From Nothopassalora personata (Eukaryota > Ascomycota > Dothideomycetes > Mycosphaerellales > Mycosphaerellaceae), in NCBI GenBank assembly GCA_033816765.1, contig CM066287.1:4216001-4280000 (forward strand): DNA of 64,000 nucleotides, written 5' to 3'. Of this stretch, positions 9,123 through 19,992 are shown one piece after another. The translations under genes and the position numbers were made by a program. The notes below the pieces were generated by a model. That model saw only the letters and a program-made list of their open reading frames with translations. It was not told where the DNA came from and did no database searches. Position 1 is the stretch's first letter; the number at the start of each line of letters is the position of its first letter.

Positions 9123-9584
9123 GATCACGACGACGGCAGCGGCTTCAATGGCGAGAAGGCCTCGGCAACATACGGTTCCACGTCGCCTGACAACGATGCA
9201 AATAGCATTGGCGACGTGTATAGTGCTGGCTAAGCCCATGGCTGGACAGATGCGATTTAGCACATGCAAGGTCTGGAGTAGATGAAGTTTGGTTGGAACG
9301 AGGCGATCAAAGAAAGCTTCGATGAAAGCGTTCACAGCGGCGACGCGACCTTCGGGGCGAATGATGACAGTAGCGGCGAGAAGCACTTCATATGATACCA
9401 CATGTTGCTTCAAGGGGGATATGCTACTGCGTGGATAGCATCGCAAGGAATGATACCAATTTAAAAACTGCAGTGAAGCCGACGTTCTTTTAATGACATG
9501 TCTTTCGTCCTAAACAAGAACTCCCCGATGCCGCCGCACTGCCCCAAGTCCTTGTGTCAATACCAAGTACTCCTTCGACCTCAT
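9123..9584. other. convergent 3' intergenic region
   Basis: This lies between the 3' ends of the EB1 gene (+) and the DOMON-b561 gene (-). A minus-strand open frame (9030-9446) overlaps the EB1 terminal exon and lacks any recognisable domain, so I treat it as chance. It presumably contains both 3' UTRs. Confidence 0.5.
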
Positions 9585-11233
9585 CTACTTGCCGTAGTGC
9601 TCGTGAACGTTTCCACTCTCCGAATACGCCGCTGGATGACCATCTGAGCTACCGAGCGATTGAGCCTCCTTCTGGGAGCTGTGGTCGCTTGGCGGAGTGT
9701 TCCTGCCGCGTCTTCGTTCTCCCACGACCACAGCAGCAATGTAAGACAACCCCATAATGGCAGCCACCACAGCGTATGCTATCTTGCCGCCGCGAGAAAC
9801 ATCGCCAGCCAAACGAATACCCAAGCCTCCGTTGATGATGCCCAAGACAATTGCAATTCGCCCGAAACTGAGGTGCTCGTATGACCAGGCGGTACGACTC
9901 CCATACTTCCTGAACAGCTTATGATGAAGCAGACCGGAGACTGGCTGCAGAAGGAGGATGATAAGCAGTACGATGCCAATGATTGGATGCGAGTGGTCCA
10001 CCAGGTCGATCTCCATTGTATAATAGATTCCGAGACCGAAGGCGATTATATAGATCAGATAGCCAAGCAGCTGGCAGGCTGCATGAACCCAGATCAAGCC
10101 GGTAAAGCTAGCGATCCGGATCAAGATCCCGCCAATAGGAAAGACTGCGACAAAAGCCAACGATGCCAGAATACCATGAGCGAGGATGATGTTATTTCCC
10201 TTTTGGAGGTTACCGCCGAACGGTAAACTGTTTTTCTCGAAGCTGGCAGTTCTGCTGCTGCCGTCACCGGACGGTGAACTTGAGATGGACCCATCAGCGT
10301 GGACACAGGCTTGCGTCTCTTGGCGCTTGTCGTTTGCTGATCCGTTCCACCCCTGTCGCCAAGGAGCATCCGTAGGCCACGAACCATAGCCTGACGGGAA
10401 GCAAGAAGACGCCCAGGTAGGACGAGCTGTCGGCCATGCGGATGAGAACTCGACAGGATACGCTGTAGGACAACTCGAAGCACCTGCTTCAGACCCAGGT
10501 GCAGTCGCTGTCAACGGCGCGAGAGTCGCTGTGGCTGCAGCAGTCCCTGTGCAGGGTGGTAAAGATGTACCGGCAGAGCCAGAAGCGGAGCCAGAGCCTC
10601 CAGAACTTGCCGTGAAAGGGTTGACACTGTCGCCGCCCTTGGCGCTTGCAACACTCCAGGAGAACGTAGACGCATCGTCATGCTGGCTGATACTGGCATC
10701 CAGATCATCCGTATTCAATGCCTCGCCTTTCTTGTATGCATGAATCCACTGAGTGCTTTCGGAGCTGAAGTCCATGCTACCCCCAGACCAAGTGTCACAA
10801 TTGCTGCACTTGACGTTCGCTGTCATCATACTATCGCTGACACCTGAACCATCGAGAAGAGTGATTTGAGCAGTGGTATCGTGCTGAGGTTCAACATGTC
10901 CAGTGCCTAATCTCGGCGAGACTGTGACATTTTGCCCTCCCGCATTAGTATACATCACGAAGATGTTCGAGCCGCTCATCCTCGATCCTTGTCCAAGACT
11001 GATCCATTGATAGCTTGTGGAAGCTTTTAGCTGGAAGAAGATATCACCAGTTCCAGACGAAGCCGTCGCTTCTGGGATGTTGAGCTGGAAGCAGATGTCT
11101 GATTCTGGGCAAGTCTTTGCCAATGACTGTGCGAGTGCTGTAGAGACTATCCAGGTGTCAGCTCGGTCTCAACCCTTGCTTGGTCAATCGGCCATCTGTA
11201 TATACCTAAGCTCAACGCTGCCGATACTGCCAT
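9585..11233 (-). CDS. secreted/membrane DOMON-cytochrome b561 iron-reductase-like protein
   Basis: This is probably a plasma-membrane electron-transfer protein: an extracellular heme-binding DOMON domain of the cellobiose-dehydrogenase cytochrome type joined to a cytochrome b561 core. Exons are 11206-11233 and 9585-11146 (59-bp intron 11147-11205), giving 529 residues. Joining the first exon restores a signal peptide (MAVSAALSLVSTALAQS). Residues about 20-190 are DOMON-like; a Ser/Thr/Pro-rich linker extends to about 310. Five or six hydrophobic helices follow, with His residues in four of them (LAHGIL, WVHAAC, HSHPII, YEHLSF), as expected for b-type heme ligands. The cytosolic tail is polar. 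The partner and donor are unknown. Confidence 0.87.
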
Positions 11234-12258
11234 GAACGATCTCATATCTGTTGAAGTGGTGGCCAAGGATCTGCAAGTGAGTGTATCATGCGACTACATG
11301 AAACTCGTATAGCAGCAGGTGTCTGGAAATGGCCGGTGACAGCTGGCGTGACAACCACACCCTTGGGAAAGAAGAGGAAGATGGCAGAATGTCGAACAAA
11401 GCGGCAGGGCAGAAAGTACGTAGAAGGGAACTTACATTCCCAAGTGGTCTGTGTCACTACAAAGAATCCGCCAGGCAACATACGATCTGTGCCATTCAGC
11501 CTTCCGCGGTTGCCAATAACCGTCAAGCCAATGCATGATGGTGCTAAGGGTAAGTACCGCGCTCGTGCGGAGAGTGAAGAAGCCGGAAAGTGCTGCGCCT
11601 GTATCGAAAGTGTTACACAAACGCCATACAGCTTCGAACTCGCGTGCCACAGCCAGTGAGCAGCCTGATAACCACGCCGAAGGAGTTCGTGGTCGGTAAT
11701 GATGTATGAGAAAACTTTGTTATCTCTTGTGGTTGAACGATTGAACGTTGAGGAATTGCGAAGGAAGGAGTGGTTCGGGACATTGCGCTCACTTCATTGG
11801 TCCATCGAACTTGGGCCTCAGCTACTGTATCCCGAACTCATGCAGGCGTGTCACACATGTGAGAGCTGCACTTGTTCGTCAGCGAGCGGAACCTGATCCT
11901 GTTACAATCATACTGAAGGCCCTCCTCCCCTGGGACACTTTGCTCGGTTCTGAAGTCGTGACACTGCTCGAAATGATGCCGCAGATTGTAAACACCGAGT
12001 TGTCGGCAAATCATGCCACTGCTGCGAGGGTAGAGTGTGACGCGCCAATCGCCTTCACTGCAAGTGGCAGTCAAGCTTCAATTGATCTGCGTTAAACATG
12101 AGGTTCGACTACTGCTGTACTGAAACACAGGTCCTTCGCTTTGCTGAGCATGGACGCCGCCCTCCTGCAAATACACCGGCCTCCTATCGCGAGATCGAGT
12201 CGTCAGTATACTGCTGATGGAAACACAGCCATCGGTGCATGTGTGTGTCAAGGGATCC
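11234..12258. other. upstream region of the DOMON-b561 gene; no gene seen
   Basis: About 1.0 kb between two minus-strand genes. Several short open frames on both strands overlap each other, lack recognisable domains and show no splice-consistent extension. It presumably contains the DOMON-b561 promoter and the 3' UTR of the STM1-like gene. Confidence 0.45.
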
Positions 12259-13711
12259 TTAGGATCCGCCAAGTGCTGGGAATGCAGACTCGTCTTGGGC
12301 GTTGAAACCGCCGCGTGGTGCGCCACGGTCACCGCGAGGAGCTCCCCTAAAGTCGCCACGGTCACCACGGTCGCCACGGCCGCGACCACGTCCACCGCGA
12401 TCGCCTCTGGACTCGCCACGTCCGCCACGCCCGCCACGTCCACCACGCCCGCCACGACCGCCGCGGTCACCAGAGTCACCAGACGCGTAGTACTGGCCAT
12501 CCAAGGTGACACGCTCCTTCTTCTCGCCAACCTCCTTCGCCTTCTTGGCCTTGCCACCGGTGCCAGCAATGAAGTTCTCGGCCTCTGGGTCACGGGTGAA
12601 TGCCTTACCCTCTGGGAACTTCTGCGAGGATCCCTCGTTTGGCTTGCGGACGTTTAGACCACCACCAAGTGCCAGACGCTTCGCTGCTTGTTCGGCCAGG
12701 TACTCGTCATAGGACTTGGTCTTCTCCTCTGGCTCGGCTGCGGCATCTTCTCCAGCAGGGCCGTCTGGTCCGTTGGTAAAGGCTGGGTCCTGAGCGCTGG
12801 TGTCGGGTGTGAAGCCAGCATCGTCCTTGACTTCGGCGTGAGCAATCGCCTCGCCTGCCTTCTCGTCGGCCCACTCGGAGTTGCCGTCTTCACCTCCCCA
12901 TCCGTGAGCCGCCTGCTTAGGATGCTCGCTGTGCAATTGATTAGCAATAGCCAGTGATGAAGTGGGAAAGTCTGGCGTACCCAATGCCAGTGTGGCTGTG
13001 ACGGTCGTCGCGTGGTGCGTTGCGTCCACCTCGACCTCTTGCGCGGCCATCGCGTCCGCGACCACGACCCTCGCGGAACTCGCCAGCATCTGTGGCTATA
13101 TTAGAGCCTGTTCTAGCCAATATGTTCTTAATTTGCATACCCCTAGTGCGGTTGGAGTGACGGTCGTTGCGGAGACCGTCGTCACGACGATCAGCACGGT
13201 TGTTTCCACTAGCTACAATAGGTTGTCAGTAAATTGGCCTAACTCCATAGATGCCCTCGCGCGCGATTGGTGGCACGCGACATGTGACACGTCCTCCCAA
13301 TGCCATCTTATATTCAAACGTACCAACGTCACCTCTGTTCAGCGTCTGGTGGCTGCCACCTCGTCCTCCTGCTGCTGGTCTCGGTGTGTCCTTCGATGGT
13401 CCCTCGGCGCCGGCATTGCGCTTGCCAATTCGCTGGACAGGCTTGTCGATGACTTTGGTAGGGGGTTCTGGCTCCCTGTCGGGATCGAGCTCCGGGTCGT
13501 TGCCTGAACTCGATGTAAGTATGTGCGTGCGGCGATTGTCATCAGACGAGAGTGGTAGAGCATACCCAGGAGCTCGTACGCGTTCTGTTACGAGCATGTT
13601 AGCCATCAAATTCTCCTCTTCACAGCTCTGCCACTTGGTCGCATGACCCTTGGTGCACCAGTGCAGCAGCCGCCACCCGGTAAAACGTACCTTGCTTGCA
13701 ATGGCGCTCAT
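12259..13711 (-). CDS. STM1: STM1/SERBP1 (HABP4/PAI-RBP1) family ribosome-associated RNA-binding protein
   Basis: Stm1-type proteins bind and protect idle 80S ribosomes and associate with mRNA and G-quadruplex nucleic acids. Six exons were rebuilt on the minus strand: 13691-13711, 13566-13584, 13333-13503, 13141-13212, 12981-13089 and 12259-12928, total 353 residues. Splicing gives the family start MSAIASKNAYELLGNDPELD, which runs across three exons; exon 2 is only 19 nt. Next come a basic Arg/Gly segment with the conserved RDDRHSHTGIG stretch, the HGWGGEDG motif, the YDEYLAEQAAKR signature (HABP4/PAI-RBP1 core) and a C-terminal RGG-box array (about 285-340) ending FNAQDESAFPALGGS. Reading phase closes at every junction. 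The RGG region suggests methylation by arginine methyltransferases (family knowledge). Confidence 0.9.
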
Positions 13712-14296
13712 ATCTTCTGCAGTCACGAGCTGGTGCGACCCATTATGTCCTCAAAGTGAGACTGTTCGGGTAGTGAGGTCGAAAACAGGTCCGCACGCAA
13801 ATTGAAAAAGCCGCCAAGCGGTGGAAGGTGCGTCCGAGCTCCTTCCCTAAGAGGTATGTTGCCTGAGGCAGATACGAACGAACTGAAGGAAGAGAACAAC
13901 CTCAAAGCCTTCTTGTAGACATTGATAGATGCTTTGACTATGCAAACTCTCCTCTTCTCATCTTGAGCACATTTCTCGATTCATCAGATTCGTGACCGTG
14001 ACCGTGACCGTGCTGCGCCAGCATTGCTTTCGACTGCCCTTTTCAACCTTCGAGTCCACATGTTTCAATCGCTAATATTGCCCTGGAGCACTGCTGCCCA
14101 TGAAGATCTTGATGAATCAAAGCTCCCGTCCCACGTAACACACCACTGCTATGCTTCGCCTAACGCTTCAACCGGTCCCTTTTTGGCCTCCCATCACACC
14201 GTAACCCGCAAGAACATCTGCGGTTCCGTTCATCTGTCGACGAAATAAATTTGCGACTGCTCCCTGCTAACTCCTGGATTTTTCCTGGTCAAATCA
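13712..14296. promoter_or_regulatory. upstream region of the STM1-like gene
   Basis: This 585-bp stretch is between the STM1-like start and the 3' end of the bZIP gene. It holds a small (gtgacc)3 repeat near 13992-14011 and otherwise nothing I can name. Confidence 0.4.
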
Positions 14297-15780
14297 TTAC
14301 CTATGGCCGTGGGCATCGTACGAGTACGAAGTTGGATAGTGCATGGATGCAGACAGACCGAATGGATCAGCATCCAGCATAGGATCACTTGGATCCACTT
14401 CATAATGTCCATCTTGATCGTTAGGATGACTCCTTGGCTGCGTCATCGACTGCTGTTGGTCATGATGTGGTCCCTCATAGTAAGCGCCCAGCTGTTGACC
14501 CTGAGCCTGGTCGAAGTGTGGAGGATAAGTGCCTTGAAGCTCTGGGGATGGATTGCGATCGATTTCTTCCGTTTCGGTTACGTCGAGCATCGATCGCGAG
14601 TGCTGGGTATCGTACTCCTGGTCTGTACTCACAAAGTCAACCTAGGATACAAAGTTTTGTTGGAAGGCTGGAGGGAAACTTGCCGAGCTGATCAAAATGT
14701 TTTTGAAATGGGCTGGGGTAGAGTGCTGATGCAGCTTGCGCTCCAGCGTTGCTACCTGTCGCGGCTGGCAAGGATTGTGGCATGCTATTCTGACTTCCTG
14801 CCGAAATGCTTGACAGTCCACTTGTGCTACCCTGGTAGTTCGAAGGCGGGGGCCGCTGAGGTGGCCGCTGCGGCCCTCCAGGCTGTTGCTGTGGTTGATA
14901 ATATGCTTGATTAGGATGCTGTGGAGTTGTACGGCCGAACTTCTGTAAATGCTGCGCTTGTGGCTGAGCGAGTACAGCAGAGGTGGGTGGGGTCATCCCA
15001 CCTTGCTGCATAGTCATTGGTGACCTGGTCGACAGTTGAGAGGGCGATGAGGCGTGTGAAGATGGCGTTGGATGGGCATGAGGCGACGTGGTCGCGAAGT
15101 TCATGTCTTGATTGGATTGACCAGGCGCGAGCTTGGGCAAGTAGTTCTGTCCAGATCGCCGAGCTTGCTGTCGCTGCAGCGCTGTCCTTTGCAATTGAGG
15201 CTGCGGAGGTACGCTAGGAGCTGGATGCATGAAACCAGACCCAAGGATCGGACTACCAGTCTTCATCTGCAGTTCGGTCTGAACATCGATGCCTAGCATG
15301 GTCAGCACGAACAGCTTACACAATCGTCGAGATGACCAACCCGTTTCCAACAAGATCCGTTCCAGTAATGAATTCTTGTACCGCAGCATGAGACACTCAT
15401 CTGCAGCGGTGCGATGACTCTGCTGGAGGCTAGCAAGCGTTTCCTCATTCTGCTTGATGGTAGCTTCGAGCTGCTTGATGTATTCTGTCCGTCGTTCTCG
15501 AAAGGCGGCCTGCGCTTGTCTATTTCGTTGCTTCCTCTCCTCGGATGTAGCGTAAATCTAGCCAAGCACGTTAGCAATGATCATGTATCGTGACTAAGGA
15601 TATGAGTATTACAGGCTTGCGTCCGCCTTTACGTTTCTGGGGTTGGGCGGGTTCCTGTGACGGCTCGACGGCTGCTTCTTGCTCCGGGGTCGATTCGATG
15701 GAACTTGGAGTACTCTCGGCAGCAGGCTCGACGTTGGAAGGCATTGCCATATCGCCTTCGCCAATATTGCTATCTCCCAT
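14297..15780 (-). CDS. AP-1-like bZIP transcription factor
   Basis: Sequence-specific transcription factor with a fungal bZIP domain. Exons on the minus strand are 15613-15780, 15341-15557, 14684-15292 and 14297-14622, giving 439 residues. The basic region (about 52-75) contains RNRQAQAAFRERR, typical of AP-1/Pap1-like factors, and is followed by a leucine-zipper heptad region (LEATIKQNEETLASLQ onward) to about 125. The remainder is long, Gln/Pro/Ser-rich and probably disordered, as in activation domains. The first intron lies inside the GGRKP-IYATSEE segment just before the basic region. The third intron (14623-14683) is modelled with a GC donor, because no GT donor gives an open frame to the terminal exon. 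Its targets are unknown. I do not assign a specific ortholog. Confidence 0.85.
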
Positions 15781-16435
15781 GTGCAGGTACCCGGATAAAG
15801 GCAGTGCCGAAAGCCAGTTAGAGCCGTAATAAGGCAACGCTAAGATTTGCACCCAGAGCGACGGGCCAGGCTCTCAGGCTGTGAGAGGACACAATTGGTA
15901 ATAGGTTCAGCATAGAGAAAGATAACCTTGCAGAGCGAGGACCGTGAGGTAAAAAGGTTGGGTAATCCACCTGATCGACGAGAAGAAGAGTGGCGCAGTA
16001 CGGTCACGCGATAGCAGAGGCGCGAGACCGGCCGTCAAGAAGCAAGTGCTAAGAAAATTCTTTCCAGCGTAGTCACTGTACCAAGCCGTCATTTACCTTG
16101 GCCCACCAAATACCCTTCGGGACATGCGTGCCTAATGAGAGGTATCGTGAGTTTGCATTCGTCGTCGACGCCGGGAAATTGTTTAATCCTGCACATTTTC
16201 TGCACCGTCTCCGCACGATGCAGCATCTTGATTGCTGGAACGAGGTATGTAGCAACAAGCTCGCGAGCGCTCGTGGTCGGACAAGGATGAGTCTGATGAC
16301 GACCATCGGTTATGACACAACACAAGCTCGGACCCTGGATTTACCGGTAGTGCGAGCCCATCTTCGCGCGCGCAGTAGAACAGCACGATCCATCGTCATC
16401 TGTCTGACGTGCGCTGTATCGTGATTCCAAACGAT
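15781..16435. promoter_or_regulatory. upstream region of the bZIP gene
   Basis: This is the first part of a 1.67-kb divergent gap. Open frames on both strands at 16073-16424 are mutually overlapping, without domains, and probably reflect base composition. Confidence 0.4.
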
Positions 16436-16439
16436 GCTG

Positions 16440-16865
16440 AGGCCCTGTATTCTTGTAGAAGTTGCGCGTAAATAAGTCAACTTCTCGCATTCGCCGCACT
16501 ACTACATCTAGTCAGTACTATTATCGCAACTTATCCTCGTAGTAACGTATTTATTCGTAACTTATTGGATAAGCTGCTATTGCTATCTTACCGCCTACTA
16601 CTTCGAGTTAACACTCTTAGTATTACCGACCTTATCGCTAGTACCTTCTTCGCTATAGCAAATCTTTCGCTATATATACCTATTGTTATTAGCTATGTCG
16701 TAACGATAGTCCTTTAAGTACGACGACTTACGCCATAAGCGTAAATACGTAGTAGCCTACTAGACTACTAGAAAAGCTCGAAAGACTACTACCGATAACA
16801 CTACGCTGAAGGTTCGAGTAGACTAGCGAAGGAAGGGTGTTCTTAACGACCTAATATAGATACTA
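16440..16865. repeat. TA-rich RIP-like repeat relic
   Basis: Base composition changes abruptly here: TA and CTA/TAG dominate, CA and TG are scarce, and stop codons fill all frames, whereas flanking DNA is balanced. Depletion of CpA/TpG with TpA enrichment is the signature of repeat-induced point mutation in ascomycetes. No source element can be recognised. It sits between the bZIP gene and the arrestin-like gene. Confidence 0.6.
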
Positions 16866-17445
16866 ATGCTCCTTGCTGCTGCAGATCATCACAGGCATCG
16901 CTCTTGCCATAGGACGACCAGCGTCTGGTCATCAAGGCGTTCGCGTATGCTCACCTGTCGAGACATTATTCACTTCCGAGGCATCGGTTCCTGCGTGCGG
17001 ACGTCCTTTCACACGACGACATCCGCGCAACAGCGAAGTCTATAGTGGACAGAATCCAGATCTACTCGACAACAGCAAGGGAGTTCGCATCTGCCGCGGC
17101 TACCGTCCATGAGCTGCGACATCAAGCATCGACGACGAGTGCTGCGGTTTCCCATCGCGAATATCTGATATGGGATGTGGAATATCATAGCCCCAGCTGA
17201 CGGTTACAGGACTCATGTAGACATGTCTAATGGACCACAGTAAGGCACGTGCTGTGACATGGCAGGAGCGGACAGTGTGTATGGCATGGTGACTGCTTCG
17301 ATCGCCACCAGCATATTCGCTCCATCCTCAAGTCGTACAGTACCTTCTCGAGCGCCACATTGAACATAGTGTCTATGGCAGCCATGGCGTGGTGTTTTGT
17401 TCGGCCTGCTCCATCGAGCACATTCGATGGTGTGCATGTCGCTCG
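16866..17445. promoter_or_regulatory. upstream region of the arrestin-like gene
   Basis: Normal base composition resumes after the TA-rich tract. An open frame at 16873-17112 has a hydrophobic start but begins with TTG and no in-frame ATG, so it is not called. Several ATGs occur just before the chosen arrestin start and could act as upstream ORFs. Confidence 0.4.
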
Positions 17446-19992
17446 ATGTCACCCGCAATGTCGAGCCGACCACAGATATCGAGACCCATACCTACTCCGT
17501 CGACAGTTCCTCTTCCCCCTTCCCCTCGCCCTCGCCCTCCACCGCCTCCAGTAGCACCTCCTTTGCCGATAGAGCAAGTGTCTCAGCCAGAGCAGATACC
17601 ATGGATGCCTGCGCTTTCCCGGCCTCTGTCCGACATTCGCGAGCTGAGTGAACCGAGTCTTATGGATAACAAGATATATCGAGGTGGCGCTAGGATCAAG
17701 TATGGATGTACAGAGTCTGAAGAAAGCTCGCCCAAGCGCAACGAATCGATGCCGAAACAGCAACCCCTCAAACCGACTGTCAAGCCGGTGGTCAAGCTAT
17801 CGCCTACCGGTCTGCAGCCTCCTGACGGAGCCTCGTCGTCGTACAGCAGTACTCCGGAGCAGTCTAGCCTTTACACCATTCCTCAATCAAGCGTACCTCG
17901 AAGATCATCTTCACAAATCTTTGCACAGCCGCAACGACAGCCCAGATCAATGAACCGAAACCCTTCTCTGCAGACGAAGCCTAAGACTACGACGCTGGGA
18001 CAAAGTAAGGGCTTCACAATTCCAAATCGTGGACCCAGTCAGTCGCCTGTGAAGGAAGCTGGTCTCCGACTGGACCCTATCACCTCAGATACGGCGAGGC
18101 GCACACCGTCCCAGACACATGTTCGAAGCCCACACCCGACAGATATCCTGGAATTCCCATCGTACCGGCATCCCAGAGTGAAACTCGAATTGCAGATTTC
18201 AGCCCCTGTTTTCGTCGGCGGTAGCAGCGTGGAGGGCCACGTGAGGGTGACGGTGGATGACAATCAGCAGGTCAAGAGTCGACATGCGCTCGGGATCGGC
18301 GCTCTCTCTGTGGACTTGCTGGGATTCGAGGAGGTAGACGAAAGGAGGAGGTCTACCTTCCTAGCGCTCGGAACCGAGCTCATCGACGGCAGTCATCCAC
18401 CCCCGCCGACAATGGCGCAAGCAGCAAGTACGCTGTTCGTGGCTGACAAGTTTTGGTCGATGCTACCGTCTTGCTCGGCGTTGCCATTTATGATCAGCCT
18501 GCCATTGGACACTGGCAATCCGACTTTCCAGTCCAAACACGCCAGCATTCGCTTTCTACTATCGACCACCGCTCTCATCAAGGATTCGAATAAGCATTAT
18601 CGAGTCAGGACGTCACAAGATATACACGTACTACCCACGTATGATCCGGAGAAGGCGCTCATGTCACTACCGAGTCCGTTGACAGCTTCCGATGAGATCA
18701 GCATACCACGAAGCGCCGGACAAGAAAGCGTGAAGCTTACAGCAGGACTTCACAGGCAAGTATGGGTTAGTGGGAGCAGCATCTTTGTGGATGTGCACAT
18801 TGCGAATAAACATCGGAAGCCGGTCAGGAAGCTGGAACTTACTCTCGAGCGAGACATCCTAAGCTACAAGCACGCCGCACCTGCGACATATGGGAAATCT
18901 TCCGCTCAAGATCGTATTTTCGACGACAAAGAACGGGTTATCCTGGCAAAGTCAACATTCAAGGCTGGTACTGTCGGGTGGAGTGGAGTTGATGCTCATA
19001 CATCTGATACGAGGACTTGCGCATTGGAACTGCCACGCGGACATGCCAATATTCGATGCGGGAAATACTTCGAAGTGCGCTACTTTCTAAATGTTGCCGC
19101 CTCCCTGTCGAGTTCCAGATCGATCTCGGTTCAGCTGCCAATAGTGCTTATTCACATGAATTCTTTGGATGTTGTGCCGAATTCCGTGGCGCAGGTAGCT
19201 GCGGCCATAGAGGAGAAGCGAGTCCACCGCAAGCTGAGCGCGTCAAGGTCTCGAAAGGATGGTATACACGCCCGGCAGAGATCACTCTCATCACCAGCAC
19301 GGACGACCACTGAACTTGGACGCCAACAGTCGTACGCCCAAGGTCGAGCTTTTGCTGCCCCTCGTCAGCAATCACTGGACAGACAGAGAGAACATCGGGC
19401 TGATATCGATGACATCAGAAATATCATCGACACGTCGCCGCGAAAGCACCCACCACCGTCGAAGCAAGGCTTCACCATCAGCAAAATGACAAGCAACCTC
19501 AGTCTCGGCTCTCTACGTCCTGCCGAATTGAGTACCGACACCTTACGCGTGTTCGACGAAATCAGCTACCAGACACCTCCGGTGAACCGTGTTGGCCGCA
19601 ACTTCGAGGAGACAACGGGTCTGCGAGATCGCTTGAATAGGATTGGCAGCTTGGACTCTATTCGCAGCAAGCGATCTGCGATTGCTGAGAAAGCGAAGAA
19701 GTTCAACGTCCAAAACATCAAGCCCAAGGTACCCACGATAACCCAGTCTCATGTAGCACCGCATGTGCTGGGCCTCACTACGACCACCCGCAAGGTCAGC
19801 TCGGAAGTTCCCAGCGAGCGCTCCACGTCCGCATTGAGCTTCCGAGACAAGCTTGAGCGCAGTCGATTCGAGTTCCAAGCTGTTCGGAGAAAGGCAAGTG
19901 GAAATCTGAAGCAGAGGAGTTTTGAATGGTGGGAGCAGAAATTTCCAAATGGCGGCAACAGGAAGGATCTCGAGAGTGCGGAGTGGATATGA
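17446..19992 (+). CDS. arrestin-like (alpha-arrestin) domain protein
   Basis: Fungal alpha-arrestins usually act as adaptors that bring Rsp5-type ubiquitin ligases to plasma-membrane transporters. This intronless frame gives 848 residues from the ATG at 17446 (MSPAMSSRPQ); the frame opens further upstream but without an ATG. The N-terminal 230 residues are Pro/Ser/Gln-rich and low complexity. An arrestin N-type beta-sandwich begins near 240 (VKLELQISAPVFVGGSSVEG) and an arrestin C-type domain lies at about 425-590 (KLTAGLHRQVWVSGSSIFVD onward). The C-terminal third is Ser/Arg-rich and disordered, ending in a basic segment. I see no clear PPxY motif, so ligase binding is not evident. Subfamily is unresolved. 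Confidence 0.8.
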   Translation: MSPAMSSRPQISRPIPTPSTVPLPPSPRPRPPPPPVAPPLPIEQVSQPEQIPWMPALSRPLSDIRELSEPSLMDNKIYRGGARIKYGCTESEESSPKRNESMPKQQPLKPTVKPVVKLSPTGLQPPDGASSSYSSTPEQSSLYTIPQSSVPRRSSSQIFAQPQRQPRSMNRNPSLQTKPKTTTLGQSKGFTIPNRGPSQSPVKEAGLRLDPITSDTARRTPSQTHVRSPHPTDILEFPSYRHPRVKLELQISAPVFVGGSSVEGHVRVTVDDNQQVKSRHALGIGALSVDLLGFEEVDERRRSTFLALGTELIDGSHPPPPTMAQAASTLFVADKFWSMLPSCSALPFMISLPLDTGNPTFQSKHASIRFLLSTTALIKDSNKHYRVRTSQDIHVLPTYDPEKALMSLPSPLTASDEISIPRSAGQESVKLTAGLHRQVWVSGSSIFVDVHIANKHRKPVRKLELTLERDILSYKHAAPATYGKSSAQDRIFDDKERVILAKSTFKAGTVGWSGVDAHTSDTRTCALELPRGHANIRCGKYFEVRYFLNVAASLSSSRSISVQLPIVLIHMNSLDVVPNSVAQVAAAIEEKRVHRKLSASRSRKDGIHARQRSLSSPARTTTELGRQQSYAQGRAFAAPRQQSLDRQREHRADIDDIRNIIDTSPRKHPPPSKQGFTISKMTSNLSLGSLRPAELSTDTLRVFDEISYQTPPVNRVGRNFEETTGLRDRLNRIGSLDSIRSKRSAIAEKAKKFNVQNIKPKVPTITQSHVAPHVLGLTTTTRKVSSEVPSERSTSALSFRDKLERSRFEFQAVRRKASGNLKQRSFEWWEQKFPNGGNRKDLESAEWI

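Noticed and set aside
9030..9446. 139-codon minus-strand open frame
   Set aside because: Overlaps the last exon and 3' region of the EB1 gene, without domain, signal or splice partners; a chance frame.
12302..12490. plus-strand Pro/Arg-rich frame
   Set aside because: Antisense of the RGG-box repeats of the STM1-like gene; low complexity only.
15907..16424. several overlapping frames on both strands
   Set aside because: No domain or codon-use support; they overlap each other in opposite directions.
16873..17112. 79-codon frame with hydrophobic start that resembles a small secreted protein
   Set aside because: Begins with TTG, has no in-frame ATG and follows directly on the RIP-like tract.
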